Shown here in pieces: positions 20,031-29,111 of a stretch of 64,000 nt of DNA. Numbering within the stretch: position 1 is the first letter of the stretch; each line of letters opens with the position of its first letter. The stretch spans positions 868,001 to 932,000 of the forward strand of contig NZ_FTNV01000001.1 in NCBI RefSeq assembly GCF_900156535.1. Reading direction: 5' to 3'. The notes under the pieces are model-generated. The model was not told the origin of the DNA. It saw only the letters and a list, made by a program, of their open reading frames with translations, and searched no databases. The position numbers and the translations under genes were made by a program. This DNA is from Roseovarius nanhaiticus (GTDB lineage Bacteria; Pseudomonadota; Alphaproteobacteria; Rhodobacterales; Rhodobacteraceae).

Positions 20031-21416
20031 ATGTTGGGACCGAGGCAGGAGGCGCAACCGGCGCTATTCTACGAGTTCTCCCTTGAGGAGCACGTGCCAC
20101 AAGATCACCTGCTGCGATCCATCGATCGTTTCGTCGACCTGAGCAGCATCCGTGCCCATCTTGCAGATTTCTACAGCCACACCGGCCGTCCCTCTGTCGA
20201 TCCCGAGCTGCTGATCCGCATGCTGCTGGTCGGTTATTGCTTCGGCATCCGGTCCGAGCGTCGGCTCTGCGAAGTGGTGCATCTGAACTTGGCGTATCGA
20301 TGGTTCTGCCGCCTCGATCTGAGCGACCGGATCCCGGATCACTCCACCTTCTCCAAGAACCGGCATGGCCGGTTCCGCGACAGCGAGTTGCTGCGGCACC
20401 TGTTCGAGACGACTGTTGCGCACTGCATCGCGGACGGTCTGGTCAGCGGCCAGCGCATAGCGATTGATGCCAGCGGGATCGAAGCGGACGCTAATAAGCA
20501 GAACTCGACGCCGAAGGAGGAATGGGACGCGGCGCGGATCGACCCGGCTGATGCGCCCCGTGCGGTTCGCGAGTATCTCGACACGTTGGACGAGGCTGCC
20601 TTCGGGGCCGCGAGCGAGGTCCAGCCCAAGTTCACGTCCTATTCCGATCCGGCAAGCCAGTGGACAACAGCCCGCAAGGGGCCTGCTTTCTTCAGCTATT
20701 CCGACAATTACCTGATCGACACCGATTACGGAGTGATCGTCGATGTCGAAGCCACGCGGTCAATCCGGCAGGCAGAGGTTGGATCGACCAAGACGATGTT
20801 GAAGAGGATGAAGGACCGTTTCGAGCTGCATCCAGAACGCCTGATTGCGGATACGGCCTAAGGCACTGGGCCGATGTTGGGCTGGCTGGTCGACCGCAAG
20901 ATCGCCCCGCACAATCTGGTCTTGGACAAGTCCGAGCACACCGACGGCACCTGGAGCCGGGCAGACTTCGAATAGGACGCCGAGAATGATCAATACATCC
21001 GCCCCGAGGGCCAGTCACTGAAGCAATTCCGCCGGAACTATTCCGACCCGACGCGGGGACCAACCGGCAAGGGGCGCGCCAAATACCGCGCCTTGCGACT
21101 AACCTGTCAGGCATGCCCATCGAAACAGACATGCTGCCCGAATGCAGATGCCCGATCGATCACCCGCGAAGAGCACGAAGACGCTCGCCAGGTCGCCCGC
21201 GACATCGCCAAGACCGAGCAATATGAGGCCTCGATGAAGCTCCGGAAGAAGGTCGAGATGCTCTTCGCGCATCTCAAGCGCATCCTCGGCCTCGGAAGGC
21301 TCCGATTACGCGGCCCATGCGGCGCAAATGACGAATTCCTCCTCGCCGCCACCGCCCAGAACCTCCGGAAATTGGCCAAGGTCTTTCCCGCACCGCAGCA
21401 AACGCGAAAAGCCTGA
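20031..21416 (+). pseudogene. IS1182-family transposase with two in-frame stops
   Basis: Start MLGPRQEAQPALFYEFSLEE at 20031. The DDE-type transposase reads in one frame to KLAKVFPAP at 21416 but is broken by TAA at 20859-20861 (in IADTA*GTGPMLGWL) and TAG at 20972-20974 (in RADFE*DAEND); both replace Tyr codons judged from relatives. Family landmarks: DHLLRSIDRFVDL, GYCFGIRSERRLCEEV-like stretch, IPDHSTFSKNRHGRF, AIDASGIEADA, CPSKQTCCPNADARSITR and KVEMLFAHLKRILGL. No frameshifts. The full-length protein would be about 461 aa. Element ends were not defined. Confidence 0.9.
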
Positions 21417-21690
21417 TTGGAAAGGCGCTCGCACCGCATTTGGAACAGCCATTTCTGCGCTCGCAAACGTTAGTTTTTCCACAGAATCGGCGGAGAGCAG
21501 TCTTTCGCCGCAACTGCGAGAGGCTCGCGCAAGCGAGGGCCAAGCGGCCATTCACAGCCCGTTGGCGGAGCTCGTCTGCGCAGATCATAAGGGCGTGCCG
21601 CCAAGACCTCTTGATCTCCATCCTGACCACCGTCTCGATGTCCTGCATCAGCAGGGCAAACGCATTCTCATCACGCTTTCGCCCCCGCGC
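21417..21690. other. Intergenic stretch after IS1182-type transposase
   Basis: Probably the right end of the IS plus about 200 bases of older island DNA. A minus-strand frame here reads LMQDIETVVRMEIKRSWRHA and continues into the IS, so it may be the upstream remains of an interrupted gene. No family recognised. Confidence 0.3.
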
Positions 21691-22266
21691 CTAAAATCCG
21701 GCCGGATAAAGCCCGCGCAAGAATCGGTGAATCATGCCTTCGGCTGCGGCGGCGTCATATCCGTCAGGGGCCAGCATGAAATCAGTCCAAGTGCCCTCGA
21801 GCAGGGCGATGGTACCGCGTGCGGCGGCGCCGGCACGAGGCGCGTCGCCGGGATCCAGCGCGAGGAAATCGGCACTCAGCCAGGTTTCTAGTGGTCCGCC
21901 GCGCGTGCCTGCGTGCAGCGCGATTTCAGGGCGCGTGCGGGCGGCCCCGCGCAATTCGTACCAGATTCCCACGCTACGCGGATTCATGATCTGAGGCGAC
22001 AGATCGCCCGCGATGATGGCCCGGATGCGCGCGGCGGGGGCGGGGCCGGCGGCGGCGACGGCCGCCTCCAGATGCGCGTGGTAGGCGTCGGAGGCGATAC
22101 GCGCCGCTTCGGCAATCAGCGCATCCTTTCCCTTGAAATGCAGGTGGATCATCCCGCGCGAGAGCCCCGCGCGCCTGGTGATTTCACTGACCGAGGTGGC
22201 GGCATAGCCCACATCGGCGATCGCGGCGAGTGCGGCCTCGATCAGGCGCTGGCGGTTGTCTTTCAC
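21691..22266 (-). CDS. TetR-family regulator, BetI-like
   Basis: A 191-aa repressor. The N-terminal helix-turn-helix (about 8-52) reads AALAAIADVGYAATSVSEIT then RRAGLSRGMIHLHFKGKDAL. The ligand domain has the BetI-type IIAGDLSPQIMNPRSVGIWY stretch. Divergently transcribed from the flavoprotein gene, with 101 bases between; the palindrome at 22330-22345 is a candidate operator. BetI proteins sense choline or related quaternary amines, which suits a regulator of the downstream demethylase pair. Confidence 0.85.
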   Translation of the reverse strand: MKDNRQRLIEAALAAIADVGYAATSVSEITRRAGLSRGMIHLHFKGKDALIAEAARIASDAYHAHLEAAVAAAGPAPAARIRAIIAGDLSPQIMNPRSVGIWYELRGAARTRPEIALHAGTRGGPLETWLSADFLALDPGDAPRAGAAARGTIALLEGTWTDFMLAPDGYDAAAAEGMIHRFLRGLYPAGF

Positions 22267-22300
22267 GGGGGGCTCCGATGCGGCTCATTGCGCGACACAG

Positions 22301-22345
22301 TTGACAACCGGGGGCTGGAGGAGTCAAATATGAACGATCGTCCAT
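22301..22345 (+). promoter_or_regulatory. Promoter and palindromic operator of the flavoprotein-Rieske operon
   Basis: TTGACA (22301-22306), 17-base spacer, TCAAAT (22324-22329), then the near-perfect palindrome ATGAACGATCGTCCAT (22330-22345; one mismatched pair) covering the expected transcription start. A TetR-type repressor bound there would block the promoter. Confidence 0.6.
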
Positions 22346-22367
22346 TTTTGATGCCGAGGGTGCCGCC

Positions 22368-24434
22368 ATGTCTGCCAGCCCCTATGCCGCTCTCTTCGAG
22401 CCGGTCAAGATCGGCCCCGTGACGGCACCGAGCCGCTTCTACCAGGTGCCCCATTGCAGCGGCATGGGTCATCTGCGCCCGCAGGCCGACGCGGCCATGC
22501 GTGGCATGAAGGCCGCAGGCGGCTGGGGTGTGGTGTGCAACCAAGAGACGGAAATTCACCCCACTTCCGATCTCAGCCCCTATCCTGAGGGGCGGCTGTG
22601 GGACCGCGATGATATCCCGGCGCTGCGCCTAATGACCGACGCGATCCACGCGCATGGCGCGCTGGCTGGGATCGAGCTGGCCCATAATGGCGCGCACGCC
22701 GCCAACCTGATGACCCGCGCGCCGGTTCTGGCCCCGTCCGAGGCCAGCATCGAGACGCTCTATCCCAAACAGGCGCGCATGATGGACCGCACCGATATCT
22801 GCAATCTCCGGGCGTGGCACAGGCAGGCGGCGATCAATGCGCGCGAGGCGGGCTTCGACATCATCTACGTCTATGCCGGGCACGAGATGGTTCTGCCGCA
22901 GCACTTCATGCTGCCGCGCCTGAACCAGCGCAGTGATGAATACGGCGGTAGCCTGGAGAACCGCGTGCGCTTGGCGCGTGAGCTGCTGGAGGAGACGAAA
23001 GAGGCGGTGGGCGATACCTGCGCCGTCGCCTTCCGCTTTGCGGTGGATGAGATGGCGGGCGCGGGTGGCATGGAGGCGGGCGGCGAGGGCCTTGAAGTCA
23101 TTAAGATGCTGGCCGATCTGCCCGACCTTTGGGACGTGAACGTCTCTGGCTGGCAGAACGACAGCGTGACCACGCGGTTTCAGCCCGAGGACGGCTATCA
23201 GAACAGCTATATCGCGGCGGTGAAGGACATCACGCAGCGTCCGGTGGTGGGCGTAGGGCGTCTGACCTCGCCGGATTTGATGCTGTCGATGGTGCAGAAG
23301 GGCATCGTCGATTTCATCGGCGCCGCACGGCCCTCCATCGCCGATCCGTTCCTGCCCGCCAAGATCCGCGATGGCCGGGTGGAGGAGATCCGCGAGTGCA
23401 TCGGCTGCAACATATGCGTTTCGTCCGACACCCACGCGATCCCGATCCGCTGCACGCAGAATCCGACGATGGGCGAGGAATGGCGCCGCGGCTGGCACCC
23501 CGAGGAGATTGAACCGGTCGAGGCCAGCGGCGGCGCTCTGGTGATCGGCGCCGGGCCTGCGGGGCTGGAATGCGCGATGCAGCTGGCGCGGCGTGGCATG
23601 GATGTGACGCTGGCCGACGCTGGCGAGGGCATGGGCGGGCGCGTGACGCGCGAGGGCACGCTCAGCGGCCTTGGCGCGTGGACGCGCGTAATGGAGCATC
23701 GCCTGTACGATCTGCGCCAGCGCGGAAATGTGCAGATGTTCACGCAAAGCCGCCTCGATGCGGATCAAGTGGCCGAGCTAGGCCTGCCCCACGTCTTTGT
23801 CGCCACTGGCGCGCGCTGGCGGCGCGATGGAGTCGGCCGCAGACATCTTGAGGCGTTTCCAGTGGATGCGGCCATGCCGATCCTCACGCCGGATGACATC
23901 ATGGACGGCGCCGCGCCCCCGAATGGCCCCGTGGTGATCTACGATGACGAGCAGATCTATATGGGCGGCGTTCTGGCGCTGCACTTGGCCGAGGCGGGAC
24001 GCGATGTGACACTGATCACACCCGCTGCCATCGTCAGCCCCTGGACCCAAATGACGCTGGAGCAGGATCGCGTGCAGCGCGGTCTGATCGCCGCTGGCGT
24101 GAGCACCTGCACGGGGCGCACGATGGCCCAGATCGGGGCAGGGGCCTGCACCACCCACGGTATCTACGGCGAGGCCGAGCGAACCCATGATTGCGCCAGC
24201 GTAGTCATGGTGACGGGCCGCGCGCGCGACACCGCGCTTTACGACGCGCTGATGGCGATGCGCGAAGAGGGCAAGATTGCACTTGAGACACTCCAGCTGA
24301 TCGGCGATGCCGCGCAGCCTGGCCTGATCGCAGACGCGGTCTATTCCGGTCATGCGGCGGCGCGCGCCCTGGGCCAGGACGCGGGCGCGGTCGAGGCCGC
24401 GTTTTTTCGCCGCGAGATGACGGCGCTGAGCTAA
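22368..24434 (+). CDS. Trimethylamine-dehydrogenase-like Fe-S flavoprotein (amine demethylase)
   Basis: A 688-aa enzyme of the OYE/TMADH family: an FMN (beta/alpha)8 barrel (1 to about 340), a [4Fe-4S] site (CIGCNICVSSDTHAIPIRC) and C-terminal FAD/ADP-type domains (VIGAGPAGLE). Cys30 in RFYQVPHCSG matches the residue that covalently binds FMN in TMADH; the catalytic Tyr-x-x-His (VYAGHEM) and Arg (FRFAVDE) are kept. Of the TMADH aromatic bowl, Trp264 is kept (GWQND), but Tyr60 reads Glu and Trp355 reads Ser/Asp by eye alignment, so trimethylamine is unlikely as substrate. It probably oxidatively demethylates a larger methylated amine, passing electrons to an ETF-type carrier. GAGGG ribosome site; the Rieske gene follows after 14 bases. 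Confidence 0.88.
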   Translation: MSASPYAALFEPVKIGPVTAPSRFYQVPHCSGMGHLRPQADAAMRGMKAAGGWGVVCNQETEIHPTSDLSPYPEGRLWDRDDIPALRLMTDAIHAHGALAGIELAHNGAHAANLMTRAPVLAPSEASIETLYPKQARMMDRTDICNLRAWHRQAAINAREAGFDIIYVYAGHEMVLPQHFMLPRLNQRSDEYGGSLENRVRLARELLEETKEAVGDTCAVAFRFAVDEMAGAGGMEAGGEGLEVIKMLADLPDLWDVNVSGWQNDSVTTRFQPEDGYQNSYIAAVKDITQRPVVGVGRLTSPDLMLSMVQKGIVDFIGAARPSIADPFLPAKIRDGRVEEIRECIGCNICVSSDTHAIPIRCTQNPTMGEEWRRGWHPEEIEPVEASGGALVIGAGPAGLECAMQLARRGMDVTLADAGEGMGGRVTREGTLSGLGAWTRVMEHRLYDLRQRGNVQMFTQSRLDADQVAELGLPHVFVATGARWRRDGVGRRHLEAFPVDAAMPILTPDDIMDGAAPPNGPVVIYDDEQIYMGGVLALHLAEAGRDVTLITPAAIVSPWTQMTLEQDRVQRGLIAAGVSTCTGRTMAQIGAGACTTHGIYGEAERTHDCASVVMVTGRARDTALYDALMAMREEGKIALETLQLIGDAAQPGLIADAVYSGHAAARALGQDAGAVEAAFFRREMTALS

Positions 24435-24448
24435 GAAGGGGCAGGGCT

Positions 24449-25636
24449 ATGAGGGATTTCGACATGGGCTCGCTGACGGCGCAAGTGCGCGAGGGCCACG
24501 CCTTGCCGCGCGGCTTTTATACCGAGCACGACGTCTATAACGCCGATATCCGCGACTATTGGAATGCCTCTTGGATCTGGGTTGGCCACATCTCTCAACT
24601 GCCAGAGCCGGGCGATTTCATCACCTTCGACTACGGCCCCGAATCCGTGATCATCGCGCGCGATCGCGACGGCAATCTGAGCGCGTTCCAGAACGTCTGC
24701 CGCCATCGGGGCAGCCGCGTCTGCATCGAGTCGGCTGGCAATGCTCGCGTCTTTTCCTGTCCCTACCACGCCTGGACTTACGAGCTGACCGGCAAGCTGC
24801 GCCGCGCGAGAGAGATGCCCGAGGGCTTCGATCCCGCTGCACATGGTCTTTTGCCGGTGCATCTGCGCGAATTTCACGGCATGATCTTCGTCTGCGCGGC
24901 CAACACCCCGCCTGATCTGGACGCTGGCCTGGCAAAGCTGGATCCGCTGGTAGCGCCCTTCGGGTTGGCCGATTTGACCATTGCGCACACCGCCAGATAC
25001 CCCGTCCCCGCCAACTGGAAGTTGGCGCTGGAAAACTACATGGAGTGCTATCATTGTGCGCCCGCCCACCTCGACTTCGCGCGCTCGCACAGCATCAAGG
25101 ATCCGCATGACCTGAACGCTGATCTGATCGCGGATCTGGCCGCACGCTCGCGCGCCATCGGCCTGCCGGTCGAAGAGGTGGTGCAATACTGTGCGGGCTC
25201 GGCCAGCCTTTTTTTCAAGCGCTATCCGTTATTTGAAGGCTACCAGACCGGCAGCCGCACGGGCGCGCCCTTGGCACCGCCTTTGGGAACGCTGACAGGC
25301 CATGACGGCGGCGCGACGGACATGCAGATCGGACTTTTGAACAATTTCCTGATCTACGCCGATCACGTTGTGGGCTACCGTTTTGTTCCCACCGGGGTGC
25401 AGGAAACCCGCATCGAGGTGGTCTGGATGGTGCGCGCTGGCGCCGAGGCGGGGCGCGATTATGACATGGGCGATCTGACCTGGCTTTGGCACGTTACATC
25501 GATGGATGACGAGCGGATCATTCGCCACAACCAAGAGGGGGTGAATTCGCATCACTTCCACCCCGGCCCGCTGTCGGAGATGGAGTGGGGCATTCGCGCG
25601 TTTTACGATGATTATCTGGGCCGCGTCTCGCCCTGA
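24449..25636 (+). CDS. Rieske oxygenase, GbcA/StcA-like (quaternary amine demethylase)
   Basis: A 395-aa alpha subunit. The Rieske [2Fe-2S] ligands are Cys84, His86, Cys104 and His107 (CRHRGSR and SCPYHAW). The mononuclear iron ligands His202 and His207 lie in NWKLALENYMECYHCAPAHLD, the form typical of glycine-betaine and stachydrine demethylases rather than aromatic-ring dioxygenases. Such enzymes hydroxylate an N-methyl group, releasing formaldehyde. It follows the flavoprotein by 14 bases, suggesting sequential demethylation of a quaternary then a tertiary amine. The dedicated reductase (GbcB-like) is not on the island, so electrons must come from elsewhere. Confidence 0.87.
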   Translation: MRDFDMGSLTAQVREGHALPRGFYTEHDVYNADIRDYWNASWIWVGHISQLPEPGDFITFDYGPESVIIARDRDGNLSAFQNVCRHRGSRVCIESAGNARVFSCPYHAWTYELTGKLRRAREMPEGFDPAAHGLLPVHLREFHGMIFVCAANTPPDLDAGLAKLDPLVAPFGLADLTIAHTARYPVPANWKLALENYMECYHCAPAHLDFARSHSIKDPHDLNADLIADLAARSRAIGLPVEEVVQYCAGSASLFFKRYPLFEGYQTGSRTGAPLAPPLGTLTGHDGGATDMQIGLLNNFLIYADHVVGYRFVPTGVQETRIEVVWMVRAGAEAGRDYDMGDLTWLWHVTSMDDERIIRHNQEGVNSHHFHPGPLSEMEWGIRAFYDDYLGRVSP

Positions 25637-25645
25637 TGGCGCGCC

Positions 25646-26290
25646 TTATCGCGGCATTAAACGCGTCGCGATCTGCGGGATCAGACGCGCAGCCAGCGCC
25701 AGCGTCTCGTCGAGGCAATCCCCGGCGCTATAGCTGTTCGGCAAGACGTGCAGGCGCTGCCAGCAACCATCGGAAAACGTGTCGATCCAATCGCCGGTGC
25801 GGTTGATCTCGTCCTCTGGCGCGCCCTCCATCAGGGCCGCGCAGGCCTCGCGGATCGCATCGTTGCGGGCAGCGTCGAACTGAGCCGAGATGGCCGCGTA
25901 ATCGGGTGTGAACTTTTGCTCGCCCCAAAATGCGAACCAGATCGAGAGCGCCTCGGGATTGCAGATATCTGGGTCGAAATCGGCGCGGATGAGCGCGATC
26001 AGACGCTCGCGTGGATCGTCGCCCGCCTCCTCCAGGGCGCGCTCCCAGGTCGCCTGATAGCGCGCGTAGTGATCGCGCAGCGCCTCGGTCAGAAGGCCGA
26101 TTTTCGACTTGAAGTAGAAAACGGCCACCCCCTGCGAGAGCTCCGCCTGCGCGGCGACCGTCGCCAGAGTCGTGCGCCCCAGCCCGTTCTGGGCGATCGA
26201 GCGCCAGGTCGCGTCCAGCAATTGCTGCCGCCGCCTGTCGGCATTCTCCTTGCGCTCCTTGCGGGGCCTCGGACTGGGTTGTTCGGCCAT
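25646..26290 (-). CDS. TetR-family regulator, BetI-like
   Basis: A 214-aa repressor starting MAEQPSPRPRKERKENADRR at 26290 (an in-frame ATG at 26338 would lie in the promoter). Helix-turn-helix about residues 20-65: LLDATWRSIAQNGLGRTTLA then TVAAQAELSQGVAVFYFKSK. The ligand domain has RADFDPDICNPEALSIWFAF followed by WGEQK, very close to BetI. Divergent from the aminotransferase gene; the palindrome TTTGAGCAGTCAAA in the shared promoter and a relative upstream of the second Rieske gene are candidate binding sites. It likely responds to a quaternary amine. Confidence 0.87.
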   Translation of the reverse strand: MAEQPSPRPRKERKENADRRRQQLLDATWRSIAQNGLGRTTLATVAAQAELSQGVAVFYFKSKIGLLTEALRDHYARYQATWERALEEAGDDPRERLIALIRADFDPDICNPEALSIWFAFWGEQKFTPDYAAISAQFDAARNDAIREACAALMEGAPEDEINRTGDWIDTFSDGCWQRLHVLPNSYSAGDCLDETLALAARLIPQIATRLMPR

Positions 26291-26362
26291 GGTCAAGTCA
26301 CTCGGTTGGGCTCGTGTCGGTCTAGCAATAGGGCTCACCCACGGCTATAGCGAAATTATTTG

Positions 26363-26376
26363 TTTGAGCAGTCAAA
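26363..26376. promoter_or_regulatory. Candidate BetI-type operator, copy 1
   Basis: TTTGAGCAGTCAAA, 5-bp perfect arms around GCAG, 64 bases before the aminotransferase start and 73 before the TetR start. The same core occurs at 34019-34032. Confidence 0.5.
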
Positions 26377-26440
26377 AAAACTTTTCAGCCGGGCAAGCTG
26401 TGCTAGGCTCAGGCCAGATAGTAACTTCAGGAGTGATCCG

Positions 26441-27820
26441 ATGACGTCCGTTGCCTCCCTCGACAGCAATCTTCCTGCAGCGGAGGATCTGCACGACTGG
26501 GACCGTACCCATCAGCTGCACCCATGGGCCGCCATGGATGACTGGCGCGGCTATGATCACATGATGGTCGACAGTGCCAAGGGCATCTACCTGTGGGACA
26601 GTGCGGGCAAGCGCTTCATTGACGGGCCAGGAGGGATGTGGTGCGTCCAGATCGGCTATGGCCGCCGCGAGATGGCCGATGCCATCGCATCGCAGGTCAT
26701 GACGCTGCCCTACACCTCGCCCTGGACGACAGTGACGGAGCCTTCGGCGGTCCTCGCCAAGAAGCTGGCTGATATGGCGCCGGGCGATCTCAATAACGTC
26801 TTCTTCACGACGGGCGGCTCGACTGCGGTGGATACCGCGATCCGCACCGTTCATTTCATGAACAACCGCCTCGGCCGGCCGGACAAGAAGATCGTGATCG
26901 CGCGCGAGAAGGGCTATCACGGCTCGACCTATCTGGCCTCGTCGGTCACCGGCAAGGAGCGCGACAAATCCCGTTTCGACGTCGAAAAGCGCCTCGTGCG
27001 CTTTCTGCCTGACGTCAATCCCTATCGCCGCCCCGAAGGCATGAGCGTCGAGGACTGGTGCGATGAGAAGGTCGCCGATCTGGAGAACATGATTGCCGAG
27101 GTGGGCGCCGAGAATGTGGGCGCCTTCATCGCCGAGCCGATCCTGTGCTCGGGAGGGGTGATCGTGCCGCCCGAGGGCTATCACAAACGCACGCGCGAGA
27201 TCTGCCGCAAGCACGACATCCTTTACATCTCGGACGAGGTGGTGACCGGCTTCGGGCGGCTCGGCCACTGGTTTGCCTCGCAGGAGGTCTTCGGGATCAC
27301 GCCCGATATCATCACCTGCGCCAAGGGTCTCACCTCGGGCTATCTGCCGCTCGGGGCCTGCATCATCTCGGATAGCGTGATGGAGCGGATGACCGACCCG
27401 GACGACTCGGTGCTCTTCGCCAATGGCTACACCTATTCGGCGCACCCCGTCTGCTGCGCTGCCGCGCTCAAGAATATCGAGATTCTCGAGGATGAGAAGA
27501 TCCTCGAGCATGTGCGTGAGCTCGCCCCGCATTTCCAAGAGCGTTTGCGGGCGCTGCGCCGCTTCGACGTGGTGGGCGACGTGCGCGGCATGGGCCTTCT
27601 GGGCTGCATCGAGGGCGGCGCGAAAACACTTGCCGGAGAACGTCGTCTTGGCGCTATGCTGGACGAGGTCTGCGAGGAAATGGGGCTTCTGGTGCGTCCG
27701 CTCATCAACATGGCGGTGTTTTCGCCGCCTCTTGTGATCACACGCGCCGAAGTCGACGAGATGTTCGATATCCTCGAGCGTGCGTTGGAAGAGGTGACGC
27801 GGCGGCTTTCCGACGCGTGA
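26441..27820 (+). CDS. Class III PLP-dependent aminotransferase
   Basis: A 459-aa omega-type aminotransferase. The start at 26441 (MTSVASLDSNLPAAEDLHDW) has AGGAG 7 nt upstream; the longer frame from 26360 covers the operator. The PLP lysine is in CAKGLTSGYLPLGA, the cofactor Asp in SDEVVTGFGRLG, and the GPGGMWCVQIGYGR start motif matches putrescine/beta-alanine-pyruvate-type enzymes. It moves a terminal amino group of an amine or omega-amino acid to pyruvate or similar. Paired with a Pot-type binding protein downstream, the substrate may be an imported diamine-like compound. It is divergent from the BetI-like gene. Confidence 0.9.
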   Translation: MTSVASLDSNLPAAEDLHDWDRTHQLHPWAAMDDWRGYDHMMVDSAKGIYLWDSAGKRFIDGPGGMWCVQIGYGRREMADAIASQVMTLPYTSPWTTVTEPSAVLAKKLADMAPGDLNNVFFTTGGSTAVDTAIRTVHFMNNRLGRPDKKIVIAREKGYHGSTYLASSVTGKERDKSRFDVEKRLVRFLPDVNPYRRPEGMSVEDWCDEKVADLENMIAEVGAENVGAFIAEPILCSGGVIVPPEGYHKRTREICRKHDILYISDEVVTGFGRLGHWFASQEVFGITPDIITCAKGLTSGYLPLGACIISDSVMERMTDPDDSVLFANGYTYSAHPVCCAAALKNIEILEDEKILEHVRELAPHFQERLRALRRFDVVGDVRGMGLLGCIEGGAKTLAGERRLGAMLDEVCEEMGLLVRPLINMAVFSPPLVITRAEVDEMFDILERALEEVTRRLSDA

Positions 27821-27904
27821 CTTGAAGTAGATATGACAACATACTGACAAAGATAAGGAACGCGCGACCATTAGTTAATGATCCAAGGCTCGGGATAGCA
27901 ATGC

Positions 27905-27952
27905 TGTCGCCCTTCGCGTTCCTGCCCGCCTCGCATGAGGCGGGTGGCGACA
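27905..27952 (+). promoter_or_regulatory. Intergenic mRNA hairpin before the binding-protein gene
   Basis: Two nested stems: CCCGCCTC (27925-27932) with GAGGCGGG (27937-27944) around GCAT, and outside it TGTCGCC (27905-27911) with GGCGACA (27946-27952). There is no T run, so it is more likely an RNA stabiliser or processing site between the aminotransferase and binding-protein genes than a terminator. Confidence 0.6.
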
Positions 27953-27987
27953 GACCCGCCAAGAAGCCGCCCAACAAGGAGAAACAC

Positions 27988-29058
27988 ATGTCTGCCTATC
28001 GAAATCTTGCACTTGCCGTATCGTCCGCCGCGCTGATGAGTGCGGCGGGGGCCGGTCTCGCCGCCGGGGGCGATCTGGTTGTCTTCGACTGGGCAGGCTA
28101 CGAGGATCCCGGCTTTTTCCAGTCCTATATCGACGAGCATGGAGAGGCGCCTACCTACGCCTTCTTCGGTGACGAGGAGGAGGCCTTCCAAAAGTTGCGC
28201 GCGGGTTTCGAGGCCGATGTCGCGCATCCCTGCTCGCAATCGGTTCCGAAGTGGATGGATGCAGGTCTGCTTGCCCCGCTCGACACCTCGCGGATCGATC
28301 GTTGGGACGAGCTGGAGCCGGGTTTTCGTGATATCGAAGCCTACATGAAGGACGGCGATCATTACCTCGTGCCGGTCGATTGGGGAAACACCGCGCTGAT
28401 CTACAACACCGAAGAGCTGAGCGAGGAGGATGTCCAGTCGCTGAACGTCTTTATCGACCCCAAGCACCAGGGCCGCATCTCGATCGGCGACAACGTCGAT
28501 GATGCCTATGCGCTCGCCTTCCTTGCGACCGGCGTGCAGGACTGGACCAAGGCGACGGACGAGGATTTTCAGGAGGCATCGGACTGGCTGCGCAAGCTGC
28601 ACCAGAACGTGCGCACGTACTGGAGCGACGGCGCGTCGCTGCGCCAGCTGATGCAGAGTGGCGAGGTCTATCTTACCTGGTCGTGGAACGAGACTTTTGC
28701 CACGATGAGCGGCGAAGGCTTTCCCATCGCGATGAAGCGCGACACGGATGAGGGGGCTTCTTCATGGGTCTGCGGGTATTCGCGCCTCGCCAGCGGCTCG
28801 GAAGAGAACGAGGACCTCTTTTACGACTTCATCAACGCATGGCTCGAGCCCGGATCGGCGGAATATATCGTCACGCAATGGGGTTACGGGCATTCCAATG
28901 TCGAGGCGATGGCCGATATTCCCGAGGAAACGCTGACCTCGGTGGGCCTCAACGTCAACGACGAGTTGCGGGCCAACACGCTCTGGCAGGCGCCTGTCGG
29001 CCCCGAGCTGCGCGAAAAGATGATTGCCGAGTTCGAGATGATCAAGGCAGGATTCTGA
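27988..29058 (+). CDS. Periplasmic Pot-type substrate-binding protein
   Basis: A 356-aa exported protein with a signal peptide (MSAYRNLALAVSSAALMSAA, cleavage after GLAA) and an AAGGAG ribosome site; the frame from 27901 is an extension over the hairpin. The PotD/PotF-like fold shows DLVVFDWAGYEDPGFFQSYI near the mature start, LVPVDWGNTALIYN, and YWSDGASLRQLMQSGEVYLT. It is the binding protein for the ABC system on the opposite strand (29888-32690), which lacks its own. Ligand is probably a cationic amine. A terminator follows directly. Confidence 0.88.
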   Translation: MSAYRNLALAVSSAALMSAAGAGLAAGGDLVVFDWAGYEDPGFFQSYIDEHGEAPTYAFFGDEEEAFQKLRAGFEADVAHPCSQSVPKWMDAGLLAPLDTSRIDRWDELEPGFRDIEAYMKDGDHYLVPVDWGNTALIYNTEELSEEDVQSLNVFIDPKHQGRISIGDNVDDAYALAFLATGVQDWTKATDEDFQEASDWLRKLHQNVRTYWSDGASLRQLMQSGEVYLTWSWNETFATMSGEGFPIAMKRDTDEGASSWVCGYSRLASGSEENEDLFYDFINAWLEPGSAEYIVTQWGYGHSNVEAMADIPEETLTSVGLNVNDELRANTLWQAPVGPELREKMIAEFEMIKAGF

Positions 29059-29080
29059 GCCTGCGTCACGGCCGATGAGA

Positions 29081-29107
29081 AGGGCGGGCGCTGCGGCCCG
29101 CCTTTTT
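29081..29107 (+). terminator. Rho-independent terminator of the binding-protein gene
   Basis: GGCGGGC (29083-29089) and GCCCGCC (29096-29102), 6-nt loop, followed by TTTTT. It lies between two convergent genes. Confidence 0.85.
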
Positions 29108-29111
29108 CGTA

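Noticed and set aside
22368-24434. True trimethylamine dehydrogenase
   Set aside because: Two of three aromatic bowl residues are replaced, and the neighbours are Rieske demethylases and a Pot-type importer.
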